In this document: positions 62,803-64,000 of the stretch, in pieces
Layout of the letters: the number at the start of each line of letters is the position of its first letter
Position numbering within the stretch: position 1 is the first letter of the stretch
Assembly (NCBI RefSeq): GCF_003402475.1
Contig: NZ_BFAB01000010.1
Location: 62,001-126,000 of the forward strand
DNA length: 64,000 bases
Direction: 5' to 3'
DNA from: Mycobacterium sp. MFM001
GTDB lineage: Bacteria > Actinomycetota > Actinomycetes > Mycobacteriales > Mycobacteriaceae
Program-made: the position numbers and the translations under genes
The notes under the pieces: generated by a model
The model's input: the letters and a program-made list of their open reading frames with translations, nothing else
Told to the model about the DNA's origin: nothing
Database searches by the model: none

Positions 62803-64000
62803 TTACTTCGGTCGTGTCGTTGCCGGACTCGTCGTCGGTCCGGAACCTGGCGTTGGTTTGGGTGTCGATGTGGGAGTTGCAACGACCAGCAGTCCGCCGG
62901 ATACCCATTGAATGGTGATGGTGGCTTGCGGAAGTGCGGTCTGAAGGTCGGCTTGCAGGCTAGCGACGTCCGGCTGGGTCTGCCCGATCAAGGTGACGGT
63001 GACTGCGGTGGCGGAGCCGTCGACACTCAAGACTGCGGTGCCCGGTTTGGATGATGCCCATTTGTCGGCGGTGTCGCGTGCGGTGGCGAGTGCTGTCTGG
63101 GCGCCGTTGGATCCGACGGTCCCGGGAGTTCGGGTCCAGGCCAGGCTGACCGGAATGCGGTGGTGGTAGCGCGCGTTGAGCAACGCTGCCAGGTTCTCGG
63201 AACTCTTGGGTGGGTGCGGCCCGGCGGTGGAGACAACCAACGTCCCGGCCTCATAGCTGAGGCCTTTCAAGCTCAATGATTGTGCGGCTAGCCACTTTTC
63301 GACCAGGGGACTCAGGTCGTTCAGCGGCAGCTGCGGCGTGTCCGGCTGGTCGTGTTCCGGGTCGCGCATCGGTATCCATCCCAACTGCACCGTAATTGGA
63401 TGGCCCAGTGCGCGGCTGAGCGTTGCCGCCACCTCCTGTATCGGTGGGGGAGCCGTGGGGCCCGTGATGTCGGCTCGAATCGTGTTGTCGGAGGTGGTGA
63501 TACGGCTGAGTCTGCTGCCGGAGTCGAGGAGATCCGTGATTGCTTGCGTGGCGACCTTGAGTTCGTGGGCCTGCCGGGTGACGGCGATAAAGCGCGGCGT
63601 GAGGATCAACGCGACAGCCAATGCGCAGACGGCGGCGATAGCCAGAGAGGTAAGAATCTGGCCGCGCCGGGTGCGGAACATCTCGCTGGGGACCAAGCCG
63701 GTCAGCAGGAACACCACCGCTGCCATCAGCACAATGCCGACCAGGTTTGTCAGAAACAGCAGTGCCGCACCACGAGCCAACTCGGGTTGGCCGCGCCCCA
63801 GCAGGACGCCAATTGCCGCCAGTGGTGGGACTATTGCAACGGCGACTGCGACGCCGGGCAACGCGACGGAGATCTGTTTGTGCACGGTGGCGATTGCTCC
63901 AGCGGCGCCGGCGCCCAGCGCAACAAGCAGGTCTCGAATGTCGGGGCTGGATCGCGCGACAACTTGGGCGGGCAGCCCGGTTCCCGCGGGTGGCAACAAA
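62803..64000 (-). CDS. DUF389 membrane protein, N-terminus beyond the window
   Basis: The C-terminal 399 residues of a DUF389 protein. The frame is open to the window edge, so the start is outside. The DUF389 core is LVALGAGAAGAIATVHKQISVALPGVAVAVAIVPPLAAIG, followed by about three more helices. A long extracytoplasmic C-terminal region (about 140-380) has two OmpA/BON-like repeats, and the end is Thr/Pro rich. Function is unknown. It converges with the monooxygenase gene 41 bp away. Confidence 0.85.
   Translation of the reverse strand, partial: LLPPAGTGLPAQVVARSSPDIRDLLVALGAGAAGAIATVHKQISVALPGVAVAVAIVPPLAAIGVLLGRGQPELARGAALLFLTNLVGIVLMAAVVFLLTGLVPSEMFRTRRGQILTSLAIAAVCALAVALILTPRFIAVTRQAHELKVATQAITDLLDSGSRLSRITTSDNTIRADITGPTAPPPIQEVAATLSRALGHPITVQLGWIPMRDPEHDQPDTPQLPLNDLSPLVEKWLAAQSLSLKGLSYEAGTLVVSTAGPHPPKSSENLAALLNARYHHRIPVSLAWTRTPGTVGSNGAQTALATARDTADKWASSKPGTAVLSVDGSATAVTVTLIGQTQPDVASLQADLQTALPQATITIQWVSGGLLVVATPTSTPKPTPGSGPTTSPATTRPK

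Overview
The window is chromosomal DNA from a Mycobacterium, probably a slow grower. It is GC rich. It carries PE and PPE genes, an IdeR/SigA/SigB cluster, a Psp locus of the actinobacterial type, and many promoters with a TANNNT -10 element directly in front of a start codon. From memory, gene order follows M. tuberculosis Rv2747 down to Rv2686c almost completely, shown here in reverse. All comparisons with M. tuberculosis and M. leprae are from memory, without a search. The species cannot be named from this window. The RecA intein sits at the M. leprae-type site, not the M. tuberculosis-type site.

Layout. 1-6.8 kb: end of a sugar porter, argA, pgsA3, the clgR-pspA-pspM stress operon, a DUF5313 membrane protein, ephG, a glycosyltransferase and a DUF3046 protein. 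6.9-9.3 kb: a PE / PE-with-PPE-tail / PPE island. 9.3-12.2 kb: a transposase remnant, then recA (interrupted by an intein) and recX behind two DNA-damage control elements. 12.2-15.3 kb: a glutamate-type ABC importer (gluABCD), divergent from miaB. 15.3-25.7 kb: miaB, a membrane protein, a DUF349 protein, three tandem copies of a DMT-like permease, a class III extradiol dioxygenase-like protein, miaA, dapF and hflX. 25.7-32.6 kb: a DEAD-box helicase, fadE20, a TerC-like protein, an LGFP-repeat envelope protein and lexA. 32.6-42.4 kb: the SOS gene chiZ, nrdR, nitrobindin, a PhzF-like enzyme, hydrolases, a lipoprotein protease, sthA, a DUF4192 protein, ideR and sigB. 42.5-49 kb: small DUF proteins, a BrkB-like protein, RidA, sigA, ppgK and suhB. 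48.8-58.2 kb: cei, DUF4193, DUF3093, dut, DUF3710, a hydrolase, an OB-fold protein, DUF3159, the ceoB/ceoC potassium-channel regulators, an APC permease and a TrmA-like RNA methyltransferase. 58.2-64 kb: a GbsR/MarR-type repressor with an ABC drug exporter, a flavin monooxygenase and the end of a DUF389 membrane protein.

Functionally the window is rich in stress control. SOS and PafBC-type promoters drive recA and the lexA/chiZ pair. ECF (SigE/SigH-type) promoters precede both clgR and sigB. A consensus CRP site sits at -61.5 of cei. IdeR, SigA and SigB are all encoded here. Most genes are housekeeping. The lineage-variable parts are the PE/PPE island, the recA intein, the permease triplication, the extra protease, the helicase and the right-hand drug-efflux/monooxygenase end. 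I found no CRISPR array, rRNA, tRNA, intact insertion sequence or prophage, and no convincing new defence system. The only stretch above 300 bases without a real gene is 9254-9568.
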